DNA of 64,000 nt from an uncultured Bacilli bacterium (lineage in GTDB: Bacteria; Bacillota_I; Bacilli_A; RFN20; CAG-826). A model generated the notes under the pieces. The model saw only the letters and a program-made list of their open reading frames with translations. It did no database searches and was not told where the DNA came from. Shown in pieces: positions 17,292 through 24,772 of the stretch. The DNA lies in the NCBI GenBank assembly GCA_934725985.1, contig CAKVCX010000001.1, forward strand, positions 558,001 to 622,000, given 5' to 3'. The translations under genes and the position numbers were made by a program. Within the stretch, counting starts at the first letter, position 1, and the number at the start of each line of letters is the position of its first letter.

Positions 17292-17338
17292 AACAAATTT
17301 GTTTACTATTTAACAAACGTGGTGTACACTATGTTTGT
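17292..17338 (+). promoter_or_regulatory. Promoter and operator of the xre-immA operon
   Basis: TTTACT (17302-17307) and TACACT (17325-17330) are spaced by 17 bases, a good sigma-A promoter. A perfect 12-bp palindrome AACAAATTTGTT (17292-17303) touches the -35 box. A second inverted pair, ACAAAC (17313-17318) and GTTTGT (17333-17338), straddles the -10 box. The shared ACAAA/TTTGT core suggests dimer binding by the Xre protein encoded next. Confidence 0.65.
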
Positions 17339-17385
17339 AATCAAAGAAAATGACGTCAAAAAATGATTACAAAAGGAGCGAAAAT

Positions 17386-17745
17386 ATGGGATACACAAAA
17401 TTCGGAAAAATAGTTAGAAAAGAAATGATTGACCATGATGAAAACTTAATTTCAATTGCTCAATTATTAGGAGTTACTACCTCTTTTGTTTCTGCTGTTT
17501 TAACGGGTGGCAAAAGTGTGCCAGATAATTGGGTGGGCGAATTATCTAAACATTATGGTCTAAAAGACTCTAAATATGATGAGTTTTATGATGCTTATTG
17601 TGAAGATAAGAAGAATGTTAGAATTGATGTTGAAAATGTTCCGTTAACTCAAAAGAAACTAGCATTGCAATTTCAAAGAAAGCTTCCTGAATTAGATGAA
17701 GGTGAGATTCAATCTATCTTCGATATTTTAAAGGGGGATAAGTAA
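17386..17745 (+). CDS. Xre-family transcriptional regulator
   Basis: 119 residues with an N-terminal helix-turn-helix of the lambda-repressor/Xre type (TKFGKIVRKEMIDHDENL; ISIAQLLGVTTSFVSAVLTG) and a C-terminal tail (FQRKLPELDEGEIQSIFDILKG). The ATG at 17386 is chosen because AAAGGAG lies 8 bases upstream; an upstream ATG at 17350 lacks a site. It overlaps the next gene by one base (TAATG) and is probably its cognate repressor, as in Xre-ImmA pairs of mobile elements. Operator-like palindromes overlap its promoter. Confidence 0.85.
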   Translation: MGYTKFGKIVRKEMIDHDENLISIAQLLGVTTSFVSAVLTGGKSVPDNWVGELSKHYGLKDSKYDEFYDAYCEDKKNVRIDVENVPLTQKKLALQFQRKLPELDEGEIQSIFDILKGDK

Positions 17746-18314
17746 TGGATTATGAATCAAGATTTTCTTTGAGTAGAATACAGGTAAGAGAAGTATCTAA
17801 ATTTGCTAGAAAGATGTTAAGAATTAAAACTGTTAAATTTCCGGTTTTAAAAGCTCTTGAAAAGTTAATAGATAAATTCCCTAATAATCTTTATTATCGT
17901 ATTTTGCCCGATGATGAATTTGAGACAAATGTAATGGCAGAACTAGTTCCAGAAGGCAACGATGCTTATTGTGTTAAAATTCGTGAAACTGTATATGAAA
18001 AAGCAGTAAATGGCGATAGAGCTAGTCTAGGATTTATTTGTCATGAAATGTGTCATTTTATCTTGATTCATATATTTGATGCTGGCCCAGCATTATATAA
18101 AGGTGAAAACGGACTAGTTTATGCAAAAAGTCTTAAAGACAAAGAATTGCCACGATATAAAAGCATGGAATGGCAAGCTATGGCATTATGTGGGGAGATA
18201 ATGATTCCTTATGAAAAATGCAAAAATTATACTTTTAAACAAATTGTAAGTAGAACAGATAGTTCTAATGAACAAACTAAATATTTCTTAAGATGGGTAG
18301 TTAAATCAGAATAA
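17745..18314 (+). CDS. ImmA/IrrE-type metallopeptidase
   Basis: 189 residues with the zinc-protease motif HEMCH in GFICHEMCHFIL, and a later MEWQAMALCGEIMIPYE segment equivalent to the third metal-ligand region of the ImmA/IrrE (COG2856) family. In ICEBs1 and similar elements such proteases cleave the Xre repressor on DNA damage and so induce the element. The one-base overlap with the xre gene supports that pairing here. The family is well supported; that it cleaves this repressor is inference. Confidence 0.82.
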   Translation: MDYESRFSLSRIQVREVSKFARKMLRIKTVKFPVLKALEKLIDKFPNNLYYRILPDDEFETNVMAELVPEGNDAYCVKIRETVYEKAVNGDRASLGFICHEMCHFILIHIFDAGPALYKGENGLVYAKSLKDKELPRYKSMEWQAMALCGEIMIPYEKCKNYTFKQIVSRTDSSNEQTKYFLRWVVKSE

Positions 18315-18338
18315 CATGGCCGTCTTAATTGAATAAAA

Positions 18339-18480
18339 GCCCAAGCCATTGCAGTGGTTTGGGCCGTCTAGGCAGCATGCTATGATGCCACCAATAGCTA
18401 ACATATAATAGCACAACTGCCTTAAAAAATATAAAGTCTTTTGCGAGGTTTTCTCGTCAGAAAGGCAAAAAAACTTTAAG
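18339..18480 (+). promoter_or_regulatory. Candidate structured RNA leader upstream of the DUF4417 gene
   Basis: Three successive hairpins fill the 183-base gap. The first pairs GCCCAA-G-CCA (18339-18348) with TGG-T-TTGGGC (18355-18364). The second pairs AGGCAG (18370-18375) with CTGCCT (18417-18422) and holds an inner GCTAT/ATAGC stem (18379-18383 with 18394-18398). The third is closed by AAAGT/ACTTT (18433-18437, 18473-18477) with inner CTTT/AAAG and CGAG/CTCG stems. None is followed by a T-run, so they are not terminators. The Shine-Dalgarno GGGAGGG follows directly. Confidence 0.5.
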
Positions 18481-18497
18481 AACGGGAGGGCTATATT

Positions 18498-19214
18498 ATG
18501 CCTATATATAATACTGAAGATTATGTAAAACTTATGAGACCATTGCCTAAAGACTGGCCTAAGGATATTGAAGGAATACCTTTTGTAAAGAAGAGCACAA
18601 TAGATATCTTTAATATGGATAACGGAAAATGGTTGATTAATTTAAGCAATACTTATTCTGGTGATAAAAATGCTTATAGAAAAATCGTTCATTGTTTTAA
18701 GGAAAATAATGAACTAGATCGTTTTTATAATAAACCATATATGCTGCTTGAAAGAGTTTGTAAATATTATGCCAGTTCAACATTAGATTTTGGAATGCAT
18801 CCAGGGATGGAAAGAGCACAAATAATTGAGGCTACATTTAAAAATAGGTGGTCTGGTGCCTGGCAACAAATGAATGGGCATGAAAGAGTAGCTGTAACTG
18901 TTGGATGGGTATTCGAAGATACTTATGATATTTGCTTTGCTGGAATCCAAGACGGCACTTTATTAATCATATCTACATTGGGCGTTTGCAATGAATTGTC
19001 TAGAGAAACATTTCTTAATGGCTATAGAGAAATGAGAAAAAGATTCCCTAATTCACAAATTCTATGCATGGGTAATAAATTACCTGAAATGAATAATGAT
19101 GATTGCTACATAGATTATAAGGATAGTTTTGGAAATTGGGATAAGTATAGAGATTATTGGCAACCTGCTCTATTCAATTGGGACGGGAAGGAGGCTAATA
19201 ACGATGTCATCTAG
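18498..19214 (+). CDS. DUF4417 family protein
   Basis: 238 residues. The pattern STLDFGMHPGMERAQII, then KNRWSGAWQQMNG, VAVTVGWVFEDTYDICFAGI, LLIISTLGVCNELSRETFLNGYREM and SQILCMGNKLPE matches what I know of DUF4417, a family of unknown biochemistry common on phages and conjugative elements of Firmicutes. A strong Shine-Dalgarno (GGGAGGG) precedes ATG 18498. It overlaps the next gene by 11 bases, so the two are translated together. Upstream is a structured leader. No enzymatic motif can be named with confidence. Confidence 0.72.
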   Translation: MPIYNTEDYVKLMRPLPKDWPKDIEGIPFVKKSTIDIFNMDNGKWLINLSNTYSGDKNAYRKIVHCFKENNELDRFYNKPYMLLERVCKYYASSTLDFGMHPGMERAQIIEATFKNRWSGAWQQMNGHERVAVTVGWVFEDTYDICFAGIQDGTLLIISTLGVCNELSRETFLNGYREMRKRFPNSQILCMGNKLPEMNNDDCYIDYKDSFGNWDKYRDYWQPALFNWDGKEANNDVI

Positions 19215-19611
19215 AGGAAGTTATGCAGTAAATGGCCATGTTACAATAAATGAATACGCAACAATCCATGTAGACAATATAGGCGGCAAAATACTTGAGG
19301 GAACATCTCCTAAAAGTCATTCCCTGCCAGACTATGCTCATACGCCAAATTCTGTTTATGTAAAATTAAAACCTGATGGTAAAACATTACATGAAATGCG
19401 TTTTTATAATGATAAAGGTAATCTAATTATAGAAATTGCTTATCACCCTGAATCTAAAATTAATAACGGTGATAAAGAGATAAGCATTGTGCATTTTCAT
19501 GTTTATAAGGAGCTAGATAGAGGCCCCGCTCAAAGAATGGATGAGCATCTTGAAATTAAAGAAAAATATGCAAAATACTTAAAGGAGTATGGTCTATATG
19601 ATAAATGCTAA
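19204..19611 (+). CDS. Stand-alone toxin-24-like domain protein (tentative)
   Basis: 135 residues starting MSSRGSYAVNGHVTINEYATI. The later part, SPKSHSLPDYAHTPNSVYVK, LHEMRFYNDKGNLIIEIAYH and IVHFHVYKELDRGPAQRMDEH, resembles the C-terminal domains of polymorphic toxins (type 24) and the SSRG-type tails of phage capsid-associated proteins. The two histidine sites (AYH, HFH) could be catalytic. There is no secretion or trafficking domain here. I chose ATG 19204 because GAAGGAGG lies about 10 bases upstream and it overlaps the DUF4417 gene. The similarity is recalled, not searched, so function is uncertain. Confidence 0.5.
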   Translation: MSSRGSYAVNGHVTINEYATIHVDNIGGKILEGTSPKSHSLPDYAHTPNSVYVKLKPDGKTLHEMRFYNDKGNLIIEIAYHPESKINNGDKEISIVHFHVYKELDRGPAQRMDEHLEIKEKYAKYLKEYGLYDKC

Positions 19612-19948
19612 TTTAAGCCAATTCTTAGATACTGGTTGGTTCAATGAAGCCACTTTATATTACAAGGGATATACATATTGGTGTGAGGGTGTTTGGTATC
19701 GTAACAAAGAAAAACCTATGTATTTCTTTATTCATAGATATCGTTCTGTAATACATCGTGATGGCGGTAAAGTATGGACTTCAAGATTGGTTGAGAATGG
19801 GGATGTTGTTGACTATGAAGAGACATATTTTGAAGCATGGGGTTATGGTGAAGATGATGTTAAAGAGCAATTTTTAAAAGCTAAGATTTTTGATGGCAAG
19901 TCTTTTTGGGAAGTTGAAAAAGAATTAGCTTGGTATGATGAAGGCTAG
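19598..19948 (+). CDS. Small hypothetical protein, possible partner of the toxin-24-like protein
   Basis: 116 residues, rich in aromatic and acidic residues (ATLYYKGYTYWCEGVWYRNKEK; DYEETYFEAWGYGEDDVKEQF), with no membrane segment or known motif. ATG 19598 fits AAAGGAG (19581-19587) at ten bases, while ATG 19589 is only one base away. It overlaps the preceding gene by 14 bases, an arrangement typical of toxin-immunity pairs, so an immunity role is possible but unproven. It is the last gene of the intact part of the island. Confidence 0.55.
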   Translation: MINANLSQFLDTGWFNEATLYYKGYTYWCEGVWYRNKEKPMYFFIHRYRSVIHRDGGKVWTSRLVENGDVVDYEETYFEAWGYGEDDVKEQFLKAKIFDGKSFWEVEKELAWYDEG

Positions 19949-20095
19949 TTTATTTTTATAAATTTAAAGAAGTATGATTATACTAGTGATAGTTATGTTG
20001 TATATTTTGCTATATCGATAAAGGCTCTTCAAATGTTAGTTGTCAATTGATGTGAAACGTTTAAGGAGCTTCGTTCATCTAACCTCGACGGTCTC

Positions 20096-20341
20096 CTACA
20101 TTAATCTCTTGAGCTTTGCAAGTTCTACTTGGCTAGAGGATTCTAAATTCAACACTATTTTAGGCGTTTCGTTGTCTCTTTTGTCCCATCTCGCACATTG
20201 CGATGCAAGATTGGCAAGGAAATAGAACTTAAGTGATCCATAGAATCTCTCCCGATCGGTTCTATGGGATCTTTCTACCTTGCCATTAAACTTTGGGATT
20301 CGACGCTTGATAAATTCATGTGCTATGTCGTGACTTAAGCA
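20096..20341 (-). pseudogene. Transposase C-terminal remnant (IS481/integrase-core type)
   Basis: On the minus strand the segment reads HEFIKRRIPKFNGKVERSHR, then TDRERFYGSLKFYFLANL, ARWDKRDNETPKIVLNLES and ends VELAKLKRLM before a TAG. This is the end of the DDE integrase core of IS481-like transposases, including the catalytic glutamate in the GKVERSHR block. An in-frame TGA lies only about 10 codons upstream of HEF, and no N-terminal part is found. The element end may be near 20038 (TGTCAATTGATGTG). The rest of the 640-base gap (19949-20590) shows nothing else I can name. Confidence 0.75.
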
Positions 20342-20590
20342 GAATCATTAAATGATGTTCGGGCCATCAATCGAGGCTGCAGAAAAATCCTTGCCCTTTG
20401 ATAGAGACAATCTATTTTTGACCAAATGGTAAAAATTATATTGCCTTTATTAGTAAATACCGATGAATGACAATATTAAGCTGTTTTTTTATGCGTGCGA
20501 GATGGCAAGAAACTATGTTAGTTAAAAAATCTTCTGGTTGAGTACAATTGCCTTGGCAAGCACAAAATTACAGTTATTGGATTTGCCTCA

Positions 20591-21221
20591 ATGTGTGAGA
20601 AAGGCTGTTTTGGTATGGCGTTGGCAGAACAAGAAATAAGAGAAATCGCAAGAAACTCGAAATGGGGATTTTTAAGGGAAGACCAAGAAGACGCCGACAA
20701 GGCCGGCATTGACACTGATACGGGATTATTTAGGACGAGCTTATACGATTATTTAAGGGTTATATTCCCAACTACCAACGATTGGATGCACGACGACATA
20801 ATACCCGGTTCTGGCAGAAAGTTGAGACCGGATTATCGTAGCGAGTCCTTGAAGCTGATTGTTGAATTTGATGGATATCCGCATTATAAGCAACCAGACA
20901 CAATCGAAAACGAAGTTTTATAAAAAATTGGTCTATAAGGTGGTACGGATTCCGTATTTTATTCAATTATCAAGATTTGCAGTCAAGACTTTGCTTGACG
21001 TGGACGTGGGTTGCAAATTGTTCGATGAAAGAATTCCATCTTTGGGAATAAAAGGCGGGAATTCGCCAGCTTGCTTATGCGGAGCAGGCGTAAAAAGAAT
21101 GGCAGAAGAATTTAGAAGGTTTCCAAGCCAATATAAAGTAAATTTAGAATTCTTAGAAAGCCAAAACGATGACTATTTAAGCGGAGCTGAATTATTGAAA
21201 AAGCTATACAAAGAAGGTTAA
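20591..21221 (+). pseudogene. Frameshifted DUF559/Vsr-like endonuclease-fold protein
   Basis: Two overlapping frames together give one protein. The first (20591-20923) reads LFRTSLYDYLRVIFPTTNDW, then LRPDYRSESLKLIVEFDGYPHY, the PD-(D/E)xK-like core seen in DUF559/very-short-patch-repair-like nucleases. It runs into TAA at 20921. The second frame takes over near 20906-20912 (TKFYKKLVYKVVRIPYFIQL) and continues to GAELLKKLYKEG at 21221. One extra base, or two missing, explains the break. Its neighbours are also broken, so decay is more likely than programmed frameshifting. A start before 20591 is possible. Confidence 0.7.
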
Positions 21222-21344
21222 AAAAATCCAAGTGCTAAAATTACATTAGGTTCATTGCTTGGGCAAATAAATTTTAATGTTTCTTTTATTAAAATATATT
21301 TTTGTCCCTTTTTTAAGAGTCTTGATTTCAGGCTATGAATTGGC

Positions 21345-22408
21345 TTAAAAATCTAGCATTGTTTCGACTTCTATAAATTCTTTAAATCTTGGAAGAGCAA
21401 ATATTAGTTTTCCATGTGCTGGACTATATAATATGCCTTTTTTTATTAGTCTTTCACGATACCGAGAAAAATACTCTTTTTTCATGTCACAACGCTTTAA
21501 TATTTCAGAAACTGAAATTCCCGAATTGCTTTTAATATTCGAAATTATTTTTTGTTCAACGCTACTTAAAGTTTACCAAATTTTTGTATAGACATATTCG
21601 CTCAAATATAAATCGAAAGCGGACAATACTTTCGGTGTTATTGCTTTTTGCTCATACAATATATAGCCCAATAATTGAAAAGCAAAAGCATATCCTTTTG
21701 TTAATTCTGCACATTTCAACGCATTTTCTCTTGATAAGATTAGGGCTGTTTCATATGAGGCAGCAATTTCGTTAATGTTTAGCGGGGATAGATAGATTTT
21801 TGGCGACCTAATTAAAAAGGTCACATTCTTTTCATTTTCTAATGAAGAAATATTTTCGTACAACCCCGTGGCCAAAAGAACAATTGGATAGCCGTTTCTT
21901 ATAAACATTTGAAAACTTAGAACAAATTGCTTCATGTAGACGTTATTGGCCACTTCATCTATAACAACTAAAACTTTTTTGTTTTGTTTTTTTATTTCTC
22001 TTAGCATCAATTCTAGTAGGTCTTCAACGTTCAAAATTGGATTTTCCCTTTTATTGAAAACGAAATTCCGTGAAATGAGAAATTAAAATTCTTTTCTAAA
22101 AACAAATGCTTTACTTTTGCGGCCCCATATAGCTTTGCTGTTAGCGCTTCTTTCATGTCATTTTCGGGATTAAGTTCAATTACGACCCAATTTTTATCAT
22201 CCTTAAAAGATTTTGATGTCGATGCTAGGGTTACGGTTTTTCCCGATCCTCTAACGCCAGCAATGATGAAACAGTGTGACATTGGTGGAGTGCTTTTGAT
22301 TTTCTTTATAAGGTATTCCTTTTCTTCATTTCTTTTTATTTGTTCAAAAGGAACGTTTCCAAAAGATAATGTAAATGGATTTTCATTATATCTCTCAGCC
22401 ATTTTCAT
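21345..22408 (-). pseudogene. Broken AAA/archaeal-type ATPase with winged-helix tail
   Basis: Three pieces on the minus strand belong to one gene. The N-terminal piece (22408-22031) has Walker A GVRGSGKT at residues 51-58. The middle piece (22034-21573) has Walker B VLVVIDEV and the sensor region PIVLLATGLYENI. The tail (21570-21345) encodes a winged helix (KKEYFSRYRERLIKKGILYS). One missing base after the IKGK codons (near 22037) shifts the frame, and an in-frame TAA at 21573-21575 interrupts YTKIW-TLSSVEQ. These ATP-binding proteins are widespread in gut Firmicutes, often beside mobile DNA, with unknown function. Two independent lesions argue for a true pseudogene. Confidence 0.78.
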
Positions 22409-22430
22409 ACTCCTTCATACTCCTTCATAC
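22402..22430. repeat. 10-bp tandem repeat carrying start codons and Shine-Dalgarno sites of the ATPase pseudogene
   Basis: The unit TCCTTCATAC occurs at 22411-22420 and 22421-22430, with a partial third copy at 22402-22410. On the minus strand each unit carries an ATG and an AAGGAG, so three closely spaced ATG codons are in three different frames; only the last (22408) opens the ATPase frame. Confidence 0.8.
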
Positions 22431-22475
22431 TTTTTCAATTGCCAAACAAAATAAATAAAAATTTATTTAAGCATC

Positions 22476-23861
22476 GTGAAGATATACTTTTATCTATCCG
22501 TTATTTTTTCTATTATTTGTTGTATGAGTGATGCGTTATTTTTAGATAGAAAAAAATATAAAGAAACATTTAAGGCCCAGATATTTTATATTTTCGTTTC
22601 TTTATATGAAGGAATGGTATTTTCTTTTTTGACATTGTTCCTTAATGAATGTAGGAAAAATCTATCATGGTCGTTTCTAATGTCTTCCTTTAGTCTTTTT
22701 CTTCCTCCTTTTGGGGCAGCAATAGGGACATTTGTATCTTCTTTTTTGGTGTCTTCTCAAAAAAAGAATTTAAAGCTAATGAGAATTATTTGTTTGTTTT
22801 CTTTTGCTTTGATAAACACACTTGGTTTATTAGGCTTATTTTTGCCTAATGGGTTAAACGAAAACGGCTTAGTTGAAAATAGTTTTCAGTACTATTTTCT
22901 ATATTCTATATTCGCCATAATTCCATTTTTGCTTATGGGGTTGCATTGGTCTTTTCTTTCTTTTCAAACTTCGAATATAGCCGATATTAATTATGCTGAA
23001 AAAACTAGATATGGGCATGTTTGCCTTTATGGAGTGTTGGTTCCTCTTCTAGCTTCTCCTATCGCGGGTTTAATTGCTGAAAGCTTGTTTCATTCATATA
23101 GGGGCTATTTATTTCTGTTTTCTATTTCTTCTCCTACTATTTTAATTTTGTTTGGATTGACTTATATGTTTAAACCTTTTGACCCATCTATTTATCATCA
23201 AGATGAACATGAATTAGTTTCTTATAAGGATTTATTTAAAAACAAAACATATGTTTTCTATTTGCTTCTTGCATCTATATGGATACCTCTAGTTTGGGTT
23301 AATGATTCTCTATCTAGCAATTTTTGGACGGCCCTAGAAAGTAGCAACGATGTTTTAAATGCATTTAATCCTCTTACCTGGGGATTTTTTATTGCTTTTT
23401 CTTCTTTAATGGAATTCGTATTCGTATTTATTAATACTAAATTTGGTTTTGGAAAAAAGGTTAAATTTTCTTTAACACTTTCTTTTATATTGCTTTTCTT
23501 TTTATCGACTTCGTTTGGAATAATTTCTATTTTTTATAATGAACCAATTCAAGATGGGCTTGGACTGGTTTTGCTCGTTATAGTCTTGCATTCTTTAAAA
23601 GGTATGGCCAATGGCCTATATTTGACTAGTAACATTATGATATTGCATTCTATTGTTGGCCCAAAATATAGAAGAAAAGCCGTCTTTATAGCTCCTTGTA
23701 TATATCAACTTGTTAATTCTATCTTGCAATTTGTTTATCCTTATCTAACTTCTTTTAGATATATATCGTTCTTTGTTTTGTCCTTTCTTGCCTTGCTTGG
23801 ATTTATTCTTTCTTTCTTTTTAAATGTATCTATATCTTTGCCCCATAAAAACGTTGAATAG
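22476..23861 (+). CDS. MFS-like polytopic membrane protein
   Basis: 461 residues with about twelve hydrophobic segments, basic short loops (SSQKKNLKLMR; GPKYRRKAV) and the general look of a major facilitator. There is no clear substrate motif. The frame begins with a GTG at 22476 that has no good Shine-Dalgarno; an ATG at 22524 (MSDALFLDRKK) is an alternative. It precedes an ABC transporter operon on the same strand with 41 bases between. Assignment to the MFS fold is by topology only. Confidence 0.6.
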   Translation: MKIYFYLSVIFSIICCMSDALFLDRKKYKETFKAQIFYIFVSLYEGMVFSFLTLFLNECRKNLSWSFLMSSFSLFLPPFGAAIGTFVSSFLVSSQKKNLKLMRIICLFSFALINTLGLLGLFLPNGLNENGLVENSFQYYFLYSIFAIIPFLLMGLHWSFLSFQTSNIADINYAEKTRYGHVCLYGVLVPLLASPIAGLIAESLFHSYRGYLFLFSISSPTILILFGLTYMFKPFDPSIYHQDEHELVSYKDLFKNKTYVFYLLLASIWIPLVWVNDSLSSNFWTALESSNDVLNAFNPLTWGFFIAFSSLMEFVFVFINTKFGFGKKVKFSLTLSFILLFFLSTSFGIISIFYNEPIQDGLGLVLLVIVLHSLKGMANGLYLTSNIMILHSIVGPKYRRKAVFIAPCIYQLVNSILQFVYPYLTSFRYISFFVLSFLALLGFILSFFLNVSISLPHKNVE

Positions 23862-23902
23862 TTATTTTAACTGTGTATACTGAATATGCACGGAGGTTAA
23901 TT

Positions 23903-24772
23903 ATGCCTATCCTTGAAGTTAAGCATCTATATAAATCGTATTCAACGTTTGAATTAAAAGACGTTAATTTTTCTTTAGAGCCAGGTTATATAATGGGCTT
24001 TATTGGGAAAAATGGTGCGGGGAAAACAACAACTATTAAATCCATATATAACTTAGTTAAGAAAGATTCAGGAGAAATATATTTATTAGGAAAGAAAGTC
24101 GAAGATTACTCTGAGATAGAGTTAAAACAAAGCGTTGCTTTAATGCTTGGTGGGATGAATGTTTATTCTAATTCAAAAATAGGAGTAATAGGGGAAGTTG
24201 TTTCTAAATTTTATAAAAATTTTAATAAGGACATCTATGAGTCTTTACTAAAAAAATTTAATTTGGACAAGAATAAAAAATTTAAAGAATTATCCAACGG
24301 CATGAAGACAAAATTTCTTTTGACCTTATCCATGTCTTTTGATGCAAAATTATTGATTTTAGATGAGCCAACTTCAGGGTTAGATCCATTCTCTAGAGAT
24401 GAAGTCCTGGAGGTATTTCAAAAATATATAGAGGATGGGAAACATTCGATTTTGTTCTCGACCCAAATTATTTCCGATTTGGAACAAATTGCTGATTGCA
24501 TTACTTATATTAAGGACGGGAAAATTGTATTAAGTGATGAAAAAGAAAAGTTCTGTGACTTTTATAGATTGATAAATTGTTCAAAAGAAGATGGAGAAAA
24601 GATACCTGGTTCAATGCTTTTAGGTAAAAGAGAGTCGGATTTTTCTTTCCAAGCCTTAATAAAAAAAGAAGATGAGCATAAATTGCCATATGGAGTAGAA
24701 GCAACTCTTCCTACCATTGAACAAATAATGATTATGATTGAAAGAGGCGTAAAAAATGAAAGCGTTAATTAA
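23903..24772 (+). CDS. ABC transporter ATP-binding protein
   Basis: 289-residue ATPase with Walker A GKNGAGKTT (about residues 35-43), a degenerate signature ELSNGMKTK, Walker B LLILDEPTSGLD and the C-terminal extension of BcrA/YtrB-type exporters. It energises the permease encoded next, with which it overlaps by 17 bases. ATG 23903 is preceded by GGAGG at seven bases; the upstream ATG (23873) lacks a site. A YtrA-type GntR gene closes the operon, as in cell-envelope or antibiotic stress ABC systems. Confidence 0.9.
   Translation: MPILEVKHLYKSYSTFELKDVNFSLEPGYIMGFIGKNGAGKTTTIKSIYNLVKKDSGEIYLLGKKVEDYSEIELKQSVALMLGGMNVYSNSKIGVIGEVVSKFYKNFNKDIYESLLKKFNLDKNKKFKELSNGMKTKFLLTLSMSFDAKLLILDEPTSGLDPFSRDEVLEVFQKYIEDGKHSILFSTQIISDLEQIADCITYIKDGKIVLSDEKEKFCDFYRLINCSKEDGEKIPGSMLLGKRESDFSFQALIKKEDEHKLPYGVEATLPTIEQIMIMIERGVKNESVN

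Noticed and set aside
18316..18336. Six-codon leader peptide (ATG GCC GTC to TAA) after immA
   Set aside because: No Shine-Dalgarno, too short to judge, no run of one amino acid as in attenuators.
18339..18364. First hairpin after immA as an intrinsic terminator
   Set aside because: The stem is strong but is followed by CGTCTAGG, not a T-run.
20495..20505. GTGCGAGATGG shared with the opposite strand of the transposase stub
   Set aside because: Eleven bases only, and the flanking translation does not continue the transposase; probably chance.
22277..22290. Inverted ACTCCACCA match to the ssrA 3' end as a possible attachment site
   Set aside because: Only nine bases, opposite orientation, and it lies within the coding sequence of the ATPase pseudogene.
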